Below the pieces are notes generated by a model. The model saw only the letters and a program-made list of their open reading frames with translations, did not search any database and was not told where the DNA came from. Shown piece by piece: positions 45,189-54,393 of a DNA stretch of 64,000 bases (position 1 is its first letter; every line of letters starts with the position of its first letter). The DNA comes from Prolixibacteraceae bacterium. GTDB lineage: Bacteria; Bacteroidota; Bacteroidia; Bacteroidales; Prolixibacteraceae. Made by a program: the position numbers and the translations under genes. The stretch spans positions 39,386 through 103,385 of the forward strand of contig JAIBEZ010000024.1 in assembly GCA_019459485.1 (NCBI GenBank), read 5' to 3'.

Positions 45189-45210
45189 CCAATCAACTTT
45201 TTATACAAAC

Positions 45211-45951
45211 CTAAAGCAACTCCATCAGTTCGTCTGTCAGCTCAAGGTTGTGGTAAACGGCCTGAATGTCATCGTCTTCTTCAAACAATTCGATGAGCTT
45301 CAATGCTTTTCTGGCACTTTCAAGATCGAGCGTCGTGGTTTCTTTTGGGATACGCTGTAATCCGGCGCTTTCCGGTTCAATTTTCAGCGCTTCCAGTTTT
45401 TTCATCATCGTGCCAAAGTTTTCCATGGCGGTGGTAACGGTAAAATAGCCTTCTTCCAACTGCATATCTTCGGCGCCGGCTTCAATCATTTCCATTTCAA
45501 ATTCATCGGCATCGAGCGTACCTTGCGGAATGGTAAAAATCCCTTTTCGGTCGAATATAAAACTCAATGAACCATTGGTTCCAAGGTTACCATTGTTTTT
45601 ATTGAAATAACTCCGAACGTTCGCAATGGTTCGCTGCTGGTTATCGGTGGTGGCTTCAAGAAAAACCGCCACACCGCCGTTGGCATAGCCTTCAAACGTA
45701 CACTCGATAAATGAGGCCGAATCTTTGTCCGTTCCTTTACTAATGGCACGATTGATATTGTCTTTGGGCATGCTTACCCCTTTGGCATTCGCAATGGCTA
45801 CCCTGAGGCGTGGATTGCTGTCAGGATCTGTGCCGCCTTCCTTTACGGCAACGGTAATTTCTTTGACTATTTTGGAGAACACCTTCGAGCGTTTCGAATC
45901 GATGCCTCCTTTTTTACGTTTAATGGTTGACCATTTACTGTGTCCCGACAT
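45211..45951 (-). CDS. yebC: YebC/PmpR family protein
   Basis: The 246-residue protein has the family start MSGHSKWSTIKRKKG, the NPRLRVAIANAKGVSMPKDN segment (about 43-62) and EGYANGGVAVFLEATTDN (about 87-104). Members are regulators of transcription and, as recent work shows, some help ribosomes through proline-rich stretches. Length is normal. A candidate -7 box lies about 70 bp upstream of the ATG. Confidence 0.93.
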   Translation of the reverse strand: MSGHSKWSTIKRKKGGIDSKRSKVFSKIVKEITVAVKEGGTDPDSNPRLRVAIANAKGVSMPKDNINRAISKGTDKDSASFIECTFEGYANGGVAVFLEATTDNQQRTIANVRSYFNKNNGNLGTNGSLSFIFDRKGIFTIPQGTLDADEFEMEMIEAGAEDMQLEEGYFTVTTAMENFGTMMKKLEALKIEPESAGLQRIPKETTTLDLESARKALKLIELFEEDDDIQAVYHNLELTDELMELL

Positions 45952-46018
45952 GTGAGTTTTATTAATGATTGTTATTCTGAATCTGAATATTAACGAAGTG
46001 AGTTGATCCTGATGTGGA

Positions 46019-46026
46019 CAAAGTTA
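46019..46026 (-). promoter_or_regulatory. Candidate -7 box of yebC
   Basis: Minus-strand TAACTTTG matches TAnnTTTG exactly; the -33 region is weak. Confidence 0.4.
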
Positions 46027-46098
46027 ATGCTTTGATCGTATAAAAGGTATTTCTTCGGGGTTATTGAAATGCAAATCCACGGACAAAAGTGAATGTGT

Positions 46099-47160
46099 TT
46101 ATTCTTTATTGTTTCCCTTTTTGTAGTTCTTCATAATTTTTCCGAATTCTTTGTCTTTCTTCCGTCTCTCAGCAACAGTCGATTCAAAATGCGCTTTCTC
46201 TCGTTCCATTTTCAGGTAATTCTGGTAGGAAGCTTCGTCAATTTCTCCTTTTTCAACCGCTTCAAGAACACAACATCCAAGCTCATTCGTATGGGTGCAG
46301 TCTATGAATTTGCAATTTTCTGAAAGCCTGACAATCCTGTCAAATGTAATTTCCAATCCATCAGTTGAATCGGCAATGCCAACTTCTCTTATACCCGGAT
46401 TGTCAATCAGAATTCCCCCGTTTTCAAGAACACTCAACTCACGGTGACTGGTAACGTGTCTCCCTTTGTTCGTACTCTGGCTTATTGCATCCGTTCTCAT
46501 TACCGTTTTTCCTGAAAGGTTGTTCAACAAAGTTGATTTTCCAACACCTGAAGAACCGAGCATGCAATAAGTTTTACCCTTCCCAATAAACCTCTTAATC
46601 TCCTCGTACCCGTTCTGCGTCTCGTTACTGATCGCAATAACCGGAACATTTTTTATTCGCATTTTTATACTTTCAGAAATTGTTTTGATCCGCATTTCAT
46701 CGACTAAATCAGTTTTACTAAGCACAATTATTGGCTGAACTTTGGCAGAATTGCAGATTGTCAGGAATCTTTCAAGCCGGTTGATATTAAAATCTCTGTC
46801 AACAGCCTGAACAACAAAGGCAAAATCGATATTCGCAGCGATAACCTGAACCTCTCCGAACTGGCCAACCGCTTGTCGTTTGAGAATTGAGAACCTTGGC
46901 AGGATTTTGTGAATTACGGCGAAATCAGCATCATAAACAGTCAGAGCAACCCAATCGCCCACGGCGGGAAAATCTTCGCGACTTCTGGCAGTAAATCGCA
47001 TATTACCAGTTATCTCGGATTCGAATTCGCCTTTGAGTGTCTTGACAATGTATCTTTCTTTGTGCTCAGCAATCACTCTTCCTATTTCAAAACTACCGGG
47101 AACATTGTCAAGCCTGAATTTCTCAAATATATTATTATATCCAAAATCTTCTAATGTCAT
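46099..47160 (-). CDS. rsgA: Ribosome small-subunit GTPase RsgA
   Basis: The 353-residue protein is a circularly permuted GTPase: an OB-fold domain (about 20-95), the G4 motif VLSKTDLVD before the P-loop GSSGVGKSTLLN (about 203-214), then the G3-like IDNPGIREVG. The C-terminal zinc site is CKFIDCTHTNELGC (Cys-Cys-His-Cys). It checks maturation of the 30S subunit. The gene follows the DUF1801 gene after 22 bp on the same strand. Confidence 0.94.
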   Translation of the reverse strand: MTLEDFGYNNIFEKFRLDNVPGSFEIGRVIAEHKERYIVKTLKGEFESEITGNMRFTARSREDFPAVGDWVALTVYDADFAVIHKILPRFSILKRQAVGQFGEVQVIAANIDFAFVVQAVDRDFNINRLERFLTICNSAKVQPIIVLSKTDLVDEMRIKTISESIKMRIKNVPVIAISNETQNGYEEIKRFIGKGKTYCMLGSSGVGKSTLLNNLSGKTVMRTDAISQSTNKGRHVTSHRELSVLENGGILIDNPGIREVGIADSTDGLEITFDRIVRLSENCKFIDCTHTNELGCCVLEAVEKGEIDEASYQNYLKMEREKAHFESTVAERRKKDKEFGKIMKNYKKGNNKE

Positions 47161-47182
47161 GATAGTATCAGTTACAGTTGAT

Positions 47183-47560
47183 CTATTTCTTCTTCATTTT
47201 CCCTTTTTCCAGATTTTCAAACACCCGGAATGCTACAATTTGGGCTATTAGTTCATAGGGCATAGGCTGGTCGAGTGGAAACTGGACTGAACCTTTTCCC
47301 TGCTTGTATTTTGACAATTCCTTTGCAAATTCTGCATGTCCGGAGGGAGTGGCATAAAAGCCGATGTGGTTTTTAAATCCAGCGAAATAGACCAACGGCT
47401 TCCCTTTTAATTTATAAGCCGGCATTCCGTAGGCAATGGATTCTTCGGCTTCGGGCGCAACCTCTTTGATGATTGCCCTGACCTGATTCAGGATCAGTTG
47501 TATATCGTCCGGGAAACCTGCGATATACCCGTCTGTGGTGGTTGGCGCAAATGGGTTCAT
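47183..47560 (-). CDS. DUF1801 family protein
   Basis: The 125-residue protein has the DUF1801 pattern: TTDGYIAGFPDDIQLILNQVR, then ESIAYGMPAYKLKGKPLVYFAGFKNHIGFYATP and LIAQIVAFRVFEN. The fold is similar to frataxin-like iron chaperones of Bacillus (YdhG type), but an iron role is not shown for most members. It is close to rsgA and on the same strand. Confidence 0.85.
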   Translation of the reverse strand: MNPFAPTTTDGYIAGFPDDIQLILNQVRAIIKEVAPEAEESIAYGMPAYKLKGKPLVYFAGFKNHIGFYATPSGHAEFAKELSKYKQGKGSVQFPLDQPMPYELIAQIVAFRVFENLEKGKMKKK

Positions 47561-47683
47561 TTCTTTATAGTTATATAAGGATTTTAACTACGGACACCCG
47601 GATAAATTTGCGATGATTACAGGATTAATCCGCATTTTGGCATAGCCGCCATTATAACCGGTTCTGACGAATTTGAAACATAC

Positions 47684-48241
47684 TTATATTAATCGCTCAA
47701 TTTTCCCGTCCACAATTCCGTATTTTACTGATTCTTCAGCCGACATCCAGTAATCCCTGTTGAAGTCTTTCATAATTTTATCGACTGTTTGGCCGCAATT
47801 TGCCGCCAGAATTTCTGCGCCAAGTTTCTTCGTTTTTATAATTTCATCCATCTGAATTTCGATGTCAGATGCTGCTCCTCCGGCTCCGCCGCTTGGTTGA
47901 TGAATCATTACTCTTGCATTGGGCATAATAAATCTTCGCCCTTTTGTTCCGGCAGAAAGAATGATCGAACCCATCGAGGCTGCCAACCCTGAACATACTG
48001 TGGATATTGGGCTTGAAATACTTTTCATGGTATCATAAATCGCAAATCCTGAGGTCACATAACCACCCTGGCTGTTAACAATGAGTTGAATTTCCTTGTT
48101 GGGCGCAATCAGTTCAAGATATAACAATCTTTCGATTACATGTTTTGCAGATTTATCATCAATCTGACCCCATAAGAACACTTTTCTTTCATTCAGGATT
48201 TTTGAATCAATAATGTCCTGAAGTTTTACGTTGTTGTCCAT
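47684..48241 (-). CDS. ClpP-family serine protease
   Basis: The 185-residue protein keeps the ClpP catalytic triad: Ser in AASMGS (about 89), His in MIHQPSGG (about 114) and Asp in NRDYWMSAEE (about 164). No propeptide is seen. It lacks a clpX gene beside it; in Bacteroidota the main clpP usually has clpX next to it, so this may be a second ClpP-like copy. It lies just downstream of the disrupted mazF. Confidence 0.86.
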   Translation of the reverse strand: MDNNVKLQDIIDSKILNERKVFLWGQIDDKSAKHVIERLLYLELIAPNKEIQLIVNSQGGYVTSGFAIYDTMKSISSPISTVCSGLAASMGSIILSAGTKGRRFIMPNARVMIHQPSGGAGGAASDIEIQMDEIIKTKKLGAEILAANCGQTVDKIMKDFNRDYWMSAEESVKYGIVDGKIERLI

Positions 48242-48261
48242 GATATTTGTTTTTGTGAAGT

Positions 48262-48430
48262 TTATTCATTTTCAATTGATAATACTTTTGACAATCCAAT
48301 TCTCATCTCATCCATAATTATCTCCGATAGATTGCCCAACTTTTTCACAAACCTCTCTTGAGAAACTGACCGAATCTGGAAACAATCAGCAGAAGAATCC
48401 TTCGTTAATCCAAATTTCACCTTGCTTCAT
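48262..48430 (-). pseudogene. mazF: MazF toxin with internal deletion
   Basis: The ATG at 48430 overlaps the mazE stop in the way usual for these operons and encodes MKQGEIWIN, a normal MazF N-terminus. The frame then breaks and ends within a few codons. In another frame the sequence continues as LTKDSSADCFQIRSVSQERF and onward to a TAA at 48264-48262, the normal MazF C-terminal half. The middle, including the conserved catalytic Arg of the KTRP segment, is absent. The junction GGATTAA could belong to either flank, which suggests a deletion between short repeats. The toxin cannot be functional. Confidence 0.87.
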
Positions 48431-48629
48431 AAAACTCTTCAAAATCTAGATCTGTAAATGCAGTTAATTCTTTATCTGAATTATAGTCTGAATACAAAAC
48501 ATCAGCTGCTTTTTTCATCTGGTTTGTCTCTTCGTGCTTCCGTAAAGAATGAATACTCTTCTCAATCACAAAAATTCGTTTCTGAATTGGTAATCTTTGA
48601 ATTTCTTTTATTAATTCGTTTGTTCTCAT
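48417..48629 (-). CDS. mazE: MazE-like antitoxin
   Basis: The 70-residue protein has the features of antitoxins paired with MazF in Bacteroidota: an N-terminal ELIKEIQRLPIQKRIFVIEK segment, MKKAADVLYSDY in the middle, and ELTAFTDLDFEEFYEAR at the end. It is intact although the adjacent MazF gene is deleted, so it no longer has a local toxin to neutralise. It could still repress its promoter or counter a MazF encoded elsewhere. Confidence 0.78.
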   Translation of the reverse strand: MRTNELIKEIQRLPIQKRIFVIEKSIHSLRKHEETNQMKKAADVLYSDYNSDKELTAFTDLDFEEFYEAR

Positions 48630-48674
48630 GTCTAATCATTTAGGTCTGCAAGATACAAATAAATCGAAGCATCT

Positions 48675-50540
48675 TTACAGCTTCAACCGCTTGATAAACT
48701 CGTTGATATCGAAATTAAGGTTCATCTTTGGAAACCTGAACCCACCGCCCGGCTGTACTTTCGATGCAGAATAAATTTCGTCGATAACCGATTTGTATTT
48801 CTCTGCCACGTAATTTCTTTTCAGCTTTAACGTTGGCGACAACTCTCCGGTTTGCGGGGTCCATTCGTCGCTCACCAACCTGAATCGTTTGATTTCCTCG
48901 TGTTCGCCCAAGGTTTTGTTAATGGCTGCCACTTCTTTCTGAAGCTGTGCGAGTACTTCGGTGTTGTGGATCAACTCTTCATTGTCCTGAAACAGTATTT
49001 TCCGGTGACTGCACCATTCGTGCAAATAACTGAAGTTGGGAGAAATCAATGCGCTGGCAAATTTCTCGCCTGCCCCGATCACCATGATCTGTTCAATAAA
49101 AAACGAAGCTTTTAGCTTGTTTTCAATCATTTGCGGTGCAATGTATTTCCCTCCCGAAAGTTTGAACATCTCCTTTTTACGATCGGTAATTTTCAGATAT
49201 TTGCCATCTTCCAGAATCCCGATATCGCCGGTATGGAACCAGCCATCCTCATCGATTACTTCGGCAGTCAGTTCAGGCGCTTTGTAATAACCTTTCATAA
49301 CGCCCGGGCCTTTGCACAGTATTTCGCCGTCGTCGGCAAATTTCAATTGCACATTGCTTAAAACCTCTCCGACCGTACCAATTTTCATGGCTTTGGTTGC
49401 AGGATTATTTACTGCAATTACCGGCGAAGTTTCTGTCAGACCGTAACCTTCAAGGTTCAACATTCCGGCCATTCCGAGCACTCTGGCAATTCGTGGCTGA
49501 AGTGCAGCTCCTCCTGAAACAATGTAAACGATGTTATTTCCCAAAGCCGCCCGCCATTTTGAGTAAATCAGCTTGTCGGCAATTTTAATCCTGATTTTCA
49601 GGAAAAAATTGTATTTTTTGTTGTATTCGAAATGCCTGGTCAGATTAAGCGCCCAGAAATAAATCAGTTTTTTGATACCCGACAATTCCTTTCCCTTCGA
49701 CACAAAACCATCGTAAACCCTTTCGAGCAAACGCGGCACCGAGTTAAACATGTGCGGTTTGATTTCCTTGATAGCCGCAACAATCTGACCCAAATTGCCA
49801 ACGTAATAAACGCCCATTCCTTTGTACTGAAAGTGGTAGTTCACGCTGCGTTCGTAAACATGGCACAACGGCAGAAAACTGATGACCCTGTGATCTTTGC
49901 CCAAATGGTGCATTTTGGAATGTTCCAGAAAATTCGAAACCAGGTTGGTATGTGTCAGCATCACTCCTTTCGGAACGCCTGTTGTTCCAGAAGTGTAAAT
50001 GATTGTGGCCAGATCATCCGGATCGACTTCACGTTTTATTTGCTCAAGCTGTTCCGACAATTCTGCTTTGTGGCTTTCGCCGAGTTGAAGCAATTCTTCA
50101 AAATAAGGAACTCCTTCTATTTCTTCAAATGAATAAACGTGGGTAATTTCGGGTAAACGGACAACAATCGGACTTAACTTTTCGAACAGCCTCTTATCGC
50201 CCACAAAAAGAGCTTTAATTTCAGCATGTTCCAGAATATAGCTGTATTCTTCTTCACTGATGGTCGGATAAATCGGGATGTGAACAATGCCGGTCATGGC
50301 CATCCCCATATCGGCAAAATTCCATTCCGGACGATTATTGGTAACAGTGGCGACCTTGTCACCTTTCTTCAGGCCCAAAGCCATCAGACCCAAAGCCAAT
50401 TGATGTGACTTTTCGACATATTCGGCGGTGCTGTAAACATACCAGTCGTTGCCGTTTTTTCCGCCCAACGCATCCGGACGCGGCAAGTCAGTAAGAATTC
50501 GATCCAGAACGTCAAATGTTCTTGTTACATTTTTTGCCAT
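48675..50540 (-). CDS. Long-chain acyl-CoA synthetase (AMP-forming)
   Basis: The 621-residue protein belongs to the ANL superfamily of the FAA1/FadD15 type. Signatures are TIIYTSGTTGVPKGVMLTHTN (ATP-binding P-loop, about 180), VSGGAALQP, YGLTETSPVIA (about 380), WFHTGDIG and the A8 hinge YLKITDRKKEMFKLSGGKYI. It activates fatty acids to acyl-CoA via an acyl-AMP. Long-chain preference is a family inference. It is followed by mazE, with 45 bp in between, and preceded by resB-ccsA. Confidence 0.91.
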   Translation of the reverse strand: MAKNVTRTFDVLDRILTDLPRPDALGGKNGNDWYVYSTAEYVEKSHQLALGLMALGLKKGDKVATVTNNRPEWNFADMGMAMTGIVHIPIYPTISEEEYSYILEHAEIKALFVGDKRLFEKLSPIVVRLPEITHVYSFEEIEGVPYFEELLQLGESHKAELSEQLEQIKREVDPDDLATIIYTSGTTGVPKGVMLTHTNLVSNFLEHSKMHHLGKDHRVISFLPLCHVYERSVNYHFQYKGMGVYYVGNLGQIVAAIKEIKPHMFNSVPRLLERVYDGFVSKGKELSGIKKLIYFWALNLTRHFEYNKKYNFFLKIRIKIADKLIYSKWRAALGNNIVYIVSGGAALQPRIARVLGMAGMLNLEGYGLTETSPVIAVNNPATKAMKIGTVGEVLSNVQLKFADDGEILCKGPGVMKGYYKAPELTAEVIDEDGWFHTGDIGILEDGKYLKITDRKKEMFKLSGGKYIAPQMIENKLKASFFIEQIMVIGAGEKFASALISPNFSYLHEWCSHRKILFQDNEELIHNTEVLAQLQKEVAAINKTLGEHEEIKRFRLVSDEWTPQTGELSPTLKLKRNYVAEKYKSVIDEIYSASKVQPGGGFRFPKMNLNFDINEFIKRLKL

Positions 50541-50589
50541 GATAATTTAGTTAGGTTGATCATTCGTGGCAATAAAGATAGAATTATTT

Positions 50590-53500
50590 TTAACGATCAA
50601 ATTCCAGATTCTTTTGCTTGAAATTTGCTATTAGCATGAAGGCTGCAATAACTGCAATCATTACAAACACCGACCAGTGAACCGAATCGATCGAACCGCG
50701 CCCGTATGAATGCAATCCGCTCAGGTAATAATTTACACCGAAATAAGTCATTAAAACCGACGCAAAACCAAGAACAGAGGCAATCGTGTAGTTGAATATA
50801 CCTTTCAATGAAGGAATCATGCGCATGTGGGCAATAAACGAATAAATGACAACAGTAATCAGCGCCCAGGTTTCTTTCGCGTCCCAGCCCCAATACCGGC
50901 CCCAGCTCTCGTTGGCCCAAACGCCACCCAGAAAAGTGCCTATGGTGAGCATGTACAAACCAATGGTGACCGACATTTCGCTGATGGCGGTAAATTGAAG
51001 GACAAATCCCTTCACATTTTTACTGTTTTTCTGATTGCTTATGCTATACAGTACAAGCACCAGTAATCCTAAAAAAGCGCTCAGCCCCAGAAAACCGTAG
51101 CTGGCAGTAATAATTGCCACATGAATCATCAGCCAGTACGAATTTAAAACCGGCACCAGTTGGGTTATTTCAGGATTCATCCAGTTTAAGTGGGCTACAA
51201 AAAGTGTAATTCCTGAAAGCATTGCAGCAGTTGCCAACACCATCGGGTATTTACGGCCAAAAATTAAACCTGCCAGCAATGTCGCCCATGCAACGTAAAC
51301 CATCGATTCGTATCCGTTGCTCCACGGGGCATGGCCTGCAATGTACCACCGCATGGCCAAACCACCGGTATGAATCAAAAATCCGAAAACAATCAATGAA
51401 TTAAAGACAATGCGAATTTTCGGCCCAACGGTTTTTTGCCTGAAAATACTGACGAACGATACAATCAACAATACAAAACCAACCAGCAGATAGAGCAGAA
51501 AAACGCGTTTGAACGGTTGTACTGAATTGTAAAACATTTCTGTTTTTTTATGGGTTTCGGTGGGAAGATAGTCCGCACCAAATTTTTTCTGATAGGAGGC
51601 AATTGCCGCAAAAATCTGACGACCGCTTATTTCACTGTTCCCTTGGATTGATTCTTTCAAAATCTCAAATCCACGGTTTATGAACAGCGAATCGGCTGAT
51701 GTCAAGCCTGACGTTACACTTCCGGTAGCCAGCCATTTGTCTTCTCGGGCCGGACCGGGAAACAGTGCAAACATATCGCCGTTGATCACCATAAAACAGA
51801 TATTTACACGTTCGTCAACATTGATGATCTCCTTTTCAAGCATATTCCTGAAAGCGGGCGCTTTGGCATAAGCTGCTTTTACTTCTTCGAGCAATTTATA
51901 GCTGCCTTTATCGTCGAAAAAAGATGTCAGCGGAATGCGGCCTTCAGTTACCCCAAGTATTTCCATCAACTGTTCGTTTGAAACTTTCACCAGCGAAACA
52001 TTTCTCCAAAGTTCAGGATAAAGATGCAAGCCCAACATCACTTCTTCCGCCGAAAGTCCGTAAAAATCTGATTTGCGGGTAATCTTCCGGAGTACTTCCG
52101 AAGCGAGTGTTGAAACCGGTTCGATTCGCCCATCGGGTCCCTGAACCCACAACTCTGAAAAATCCCTGACCAATTCGGCATCAATTCGCGGGATACCGGC
52201 TATTTCAGAACTGTTTGCTGATACTTGCCCAACATTCAGGAGCAACAAAAAAAGAACCAGCGGAACAGCAGTTTTCGAATACTCATTTAAGCGGCCAATC
52301 AGCCGGTGGAAATAGGACGTTTTGCTGAACAGGGCCAGAATAAATCCAAGTCCCAGCAGAAAATATCCGATGTATGTTACGATGGTTCCCAATCCATCGG
52401 CATTTACCGAAAGGATGGTGCCTTTTTCATCCTGATCGTAAGACGACTGGAAGAACTTGTATCCGCGGTAATTGAGCGTATTGTTCATGAAAACCCTTTC
52501 GTTGCGCGAGACGTTCCGCTCCGAATCCAATAAAACCAGTTCACTGGCAAACGAAGCAGGACTTTCAGATCCGGGATATTTTTCCAGCTGGAATTCGACC
52601 AGTTTTAACGCAAAAGGCAAATAAATCGGATCGGCGCCGTATGTAAATTCAAGTTTTGTATTTCCAACCGATGCAGCAAACGGCTCGCCTTTTATACCAT
52701 GACGACCAAATACATTCACAATCTGCTTGTTTTTACCATCCGCAACTTCCAGGATAACGGCATCTTCGGTTGAATTTTCCGAGGCATCTTTTACTACGCG
52801 AATGACAGCTTTCGGATGAAATTGTTTCACCAGCAGCATATAATTGTCGATTGCATAAAGGTGCATCGGCAACACTTCCAGCGTATCCATCGCATTCAAC
52901 GGCACCGGTTCACCACCTGTCATCGATCGTAATTCAAGCGGCCGGTCTGAAACCAGAAAAAGAGTTTCTCCACGGCTCAGAAACTGAAGGTTTGCACCAG
53001 GACGTTCGTATCCAACCACCAAAGTTTGGAGATCGACACTGTTACCTTTTGCAAAAACAAAATTCTCACGGCCTTGTCCGGCTGAAACTACAAAGTCAAT
53101 CAACTCGGAACCGGTAGGATGATCCATGACAGTTCGCACGGCATTTTTAATAAAACCAACAGATTTCACATTGACTTTTCGCCCTTCAACATCAATATTC
53201 TCCTTGAAACCTTTATAGGATAGTTCTGAAAAAAGAACTGTTTCGCTTACCCTCTGATCGCCATTTTTGATCGTCAGGTAATCTTCCGAAGAAAGTATAA
53301 AATCGGAAGTTTGTCCTTCGCGAATGTGCATCACACCTTCGAAACTGATGTAGCGTGTAATTCCGGCGCCAATCAAAATTATTATGAATGAGATATGAAA
53401 CAGGCCAACCGCGATTCGTTGCCGTGTGTACATTTTATACCTGATAAAATTGACCAGCAGATTGACTGCCAGAAGCAACAGTATAAGACTAAACCAAATT

Positions 53501-53640
53501 GATTTGTAGATCACCCCCTGGGCGGCTTCGGTACCATAACTGCTTTCAACAAAAGTGGCAATTGCCATCGAAAAAGCCAGAATCAACAACAAAAAGCCCA
53601 TAAAAGGAAATGAAAACAGAAAGTTCAGAAAGTTCTTCAT
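50590..53640 (-). CDS. ccsBA: Fused ResB-CcsA cytochrome c maturation protein
   Basis: The 1016-residue membrane protein combines the two halves of the system II (Ccs) haem-export and ligation complex. The N-terminal about 470 residues are ResB/CcsB-like, with helices at about 12-32, 45-65 and 75-95, a large periplasmic domain, and a helix near 430. The C-terminal half is CcsA, with about eight helices and the tryptophan-rich haem-handling segment WANESWGRYWGWDAKETWAL (about 915-934); histidines flanking it are present. Fused forms are common in Bacteroidota and epsilonproteobacteria. It would mature the c-type cytochromes such as those encoded at 25.7-27.2 kb. Confidence 0.92.
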   Translation of the reverse strand: MKNFLNFLFSFPFMGFLLLILAFSMAIATFVESSYGTEAAQGVIYKSIWFSLILLLLAVNLLVNFIRYKMYTRQRIAVGLFHISFIIILIGAGITRYISFEGVMHIREGQTSDFILSSEDYLTIKNGDQRVSETVLFSELSYKGFKENIDVEGRKVNVKSVGFIKNAVRTVMDHPTGSELIDFVVSAGQGRENFVFAKGNSVDLQTLVVGYERPGANLQFLSRGETLFLVSDRPLELRSMTGGEPVPLNAMDTLEVLPMHLYAIDNYMLLVKQFHPKAVIRVVKDASENSTEDAVILEVADGKNKQIVNVFGRHGIKGEPFAASVGNTKLEFTYGADPIYLPFALKLVEFQLEKYPGSESPASFASELVLLDSERNVSRNERVFMNNTLNYRGYKFFQSSYDQDEKGTILSVNADGLGTIVTYIGYFLLGLGFILALFSKTSYFHRLIGRLNEYSKTAVPLVLFLLLLNVGQVSANSSEIAGIPRIDAELVRDFSELWVQGPDGRIEPVSTLASEVLRKITRKSDFYGLSAEEVMLGLHLYPELWRNVSLVKVSNEQLMEILGVTEGRIPLTSFFDDKGSYKLLEEVKAAYAKAPAFRNMLEKEIINVDERVNICFMVINGDMFALFPGPAREDKWLATGSVTSGLTSADSLFINRGFEILKESIQGNSEISGRQIFAAIASYQKKFGADYLPTETHKKTEMFYNSVQPFKRVFLLYLLVGFVLLIVSFVSIFRQKTVGPKIRIVFNSLIVFGFLIHTGGLAMRWYIAGHAPWSNGYESMVYVAWATLLAGLIFGRKYPMVLATAAMLSGITLFVAHLNWMNPEITQLVPVLNSYWLMIHVAIITASYGFLGLSAFLGLLVLVLYSISNQKNSKNVKGFVLQFTAISEMSVTIGLYMLTIGTFLGGVWANESWGRYWGWDAKETWALITVVIYSFIAHMRMIPSLKGIFNYTIASVLGFASVLMTYFGVNYYLSGLHSYGRGSIDSVHWSVFVMIAVIAAFMLIANFKQKNLEFDR

Positions 53641-53870
53641 CGGAAGTTATTTTAAACAGAAAGTTTGAATACTAGATTTTAAAGTGAATAATGAAATGTT
53701 TGCATTAAACAAACTTGGTATATAACAGCAAAAACGATGGTTGGGTTGATAGTGTGAGGAAAATTCTCAATAATTGTTGGAATTTAAGGGCTAAAGCCTT
53801 GTGGTATTTAATACATCGAATCCTTTCCAAAATAAAATCTCATAGTTGGAGGATACTTGACTACCAGAAA

Positions 53871-54032
53871 GCGGCAGAGCCGCAAAATATTTGTAGTAAA
53901 AAAATGATAAAAGGGGGTAAGGTGCAGCGCACCGAAATAATACAAACAATAAGGTGCCAATATTTCGGTGCTCCGCACCTTGTGCTTGGATTGGATCATA
54001 CTACTACAAATATCAACGGCGCCCTGCACCTC
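53871..54032. repeat. Cluster of four REP-like hairpin units, family 1
   Basis: Each unit is a short G/C-rich hairpin plus the tail GAAATATTTGTAG. Two face right (53871-53898; 53921-53950) and two face left (53959-53980; 54002-54032). ATATTTGTAGTA (53887-53898) and TACTACAAATAT (54002-54013) are perfect 12-bp inverted repeats, and GGTGCAGCGCACCGAAAT pairs with ATTTCGGTGCTCCGCACC inside. The gap from 53641 to 54393 holds this cluster, a hairpin AAGGGCTAAAGCCTT at 53786 and the 41-bp array; no gene. Confidence 0.85.
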
Positions 54033-54114
54033 AAAATGCTTGCTTCATTTTACCCATGGAAAACGTTATAGAGCCAGTTTTTATCTGCCTTGAGCTTGGC
54101 TGAAGGATCCTTCG

Positions 54115-54378
54115 GAAATTTTTCCAAACTCCCAGCCCGACCGGGTTTATGCTTGTGAAATTTTTCCGAGGCACCAACTGACCCATTTTATGCTTCTGAA
54201 ATTTTTCCGAAGCTCCAACCTGATCGGTTTTATACTTCTGAAATTTTTCCGAAGCTCCAACCCGTCCGGTTTCACCCTTTGAAATTTTTCCGAGGCACCA
54301 ACCGGATCCATTTTGCCTTCTGAAATTTTTCCGAAGCTCCAACCCAATCAATTTTGCCTTCGGAAATTTTTCAGAGAC
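54115..54378. repeat. 41-bp tandem repeat array, seven units
   Basis: Units begin at 54115, 54157, 54198, 54240, 54281, 54322 and 54363 (spacing 41 or 42). The constant part is GAAATTTTTCCGAAGCTCC; the following about 20 bp vary. Two subtypes occur: GAAGCTCC in units 3, 4, 6 and GAGGCACC in units 2, 5. The period excludes coding, although frames of about 100 codons cross it on the minus strand. Confidence 0.9.
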
Positions 54379-54393
54379 CCAAAATCATTTTCA

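Noticed and set aside
54031..54351. A 106-codon minus-strand frame with KNF/EKFQK repeats
   Set aside because: It is the translation of the 41-bp array; the reading frame shifts between units and an overlapping frame gives an equally repetitive product.
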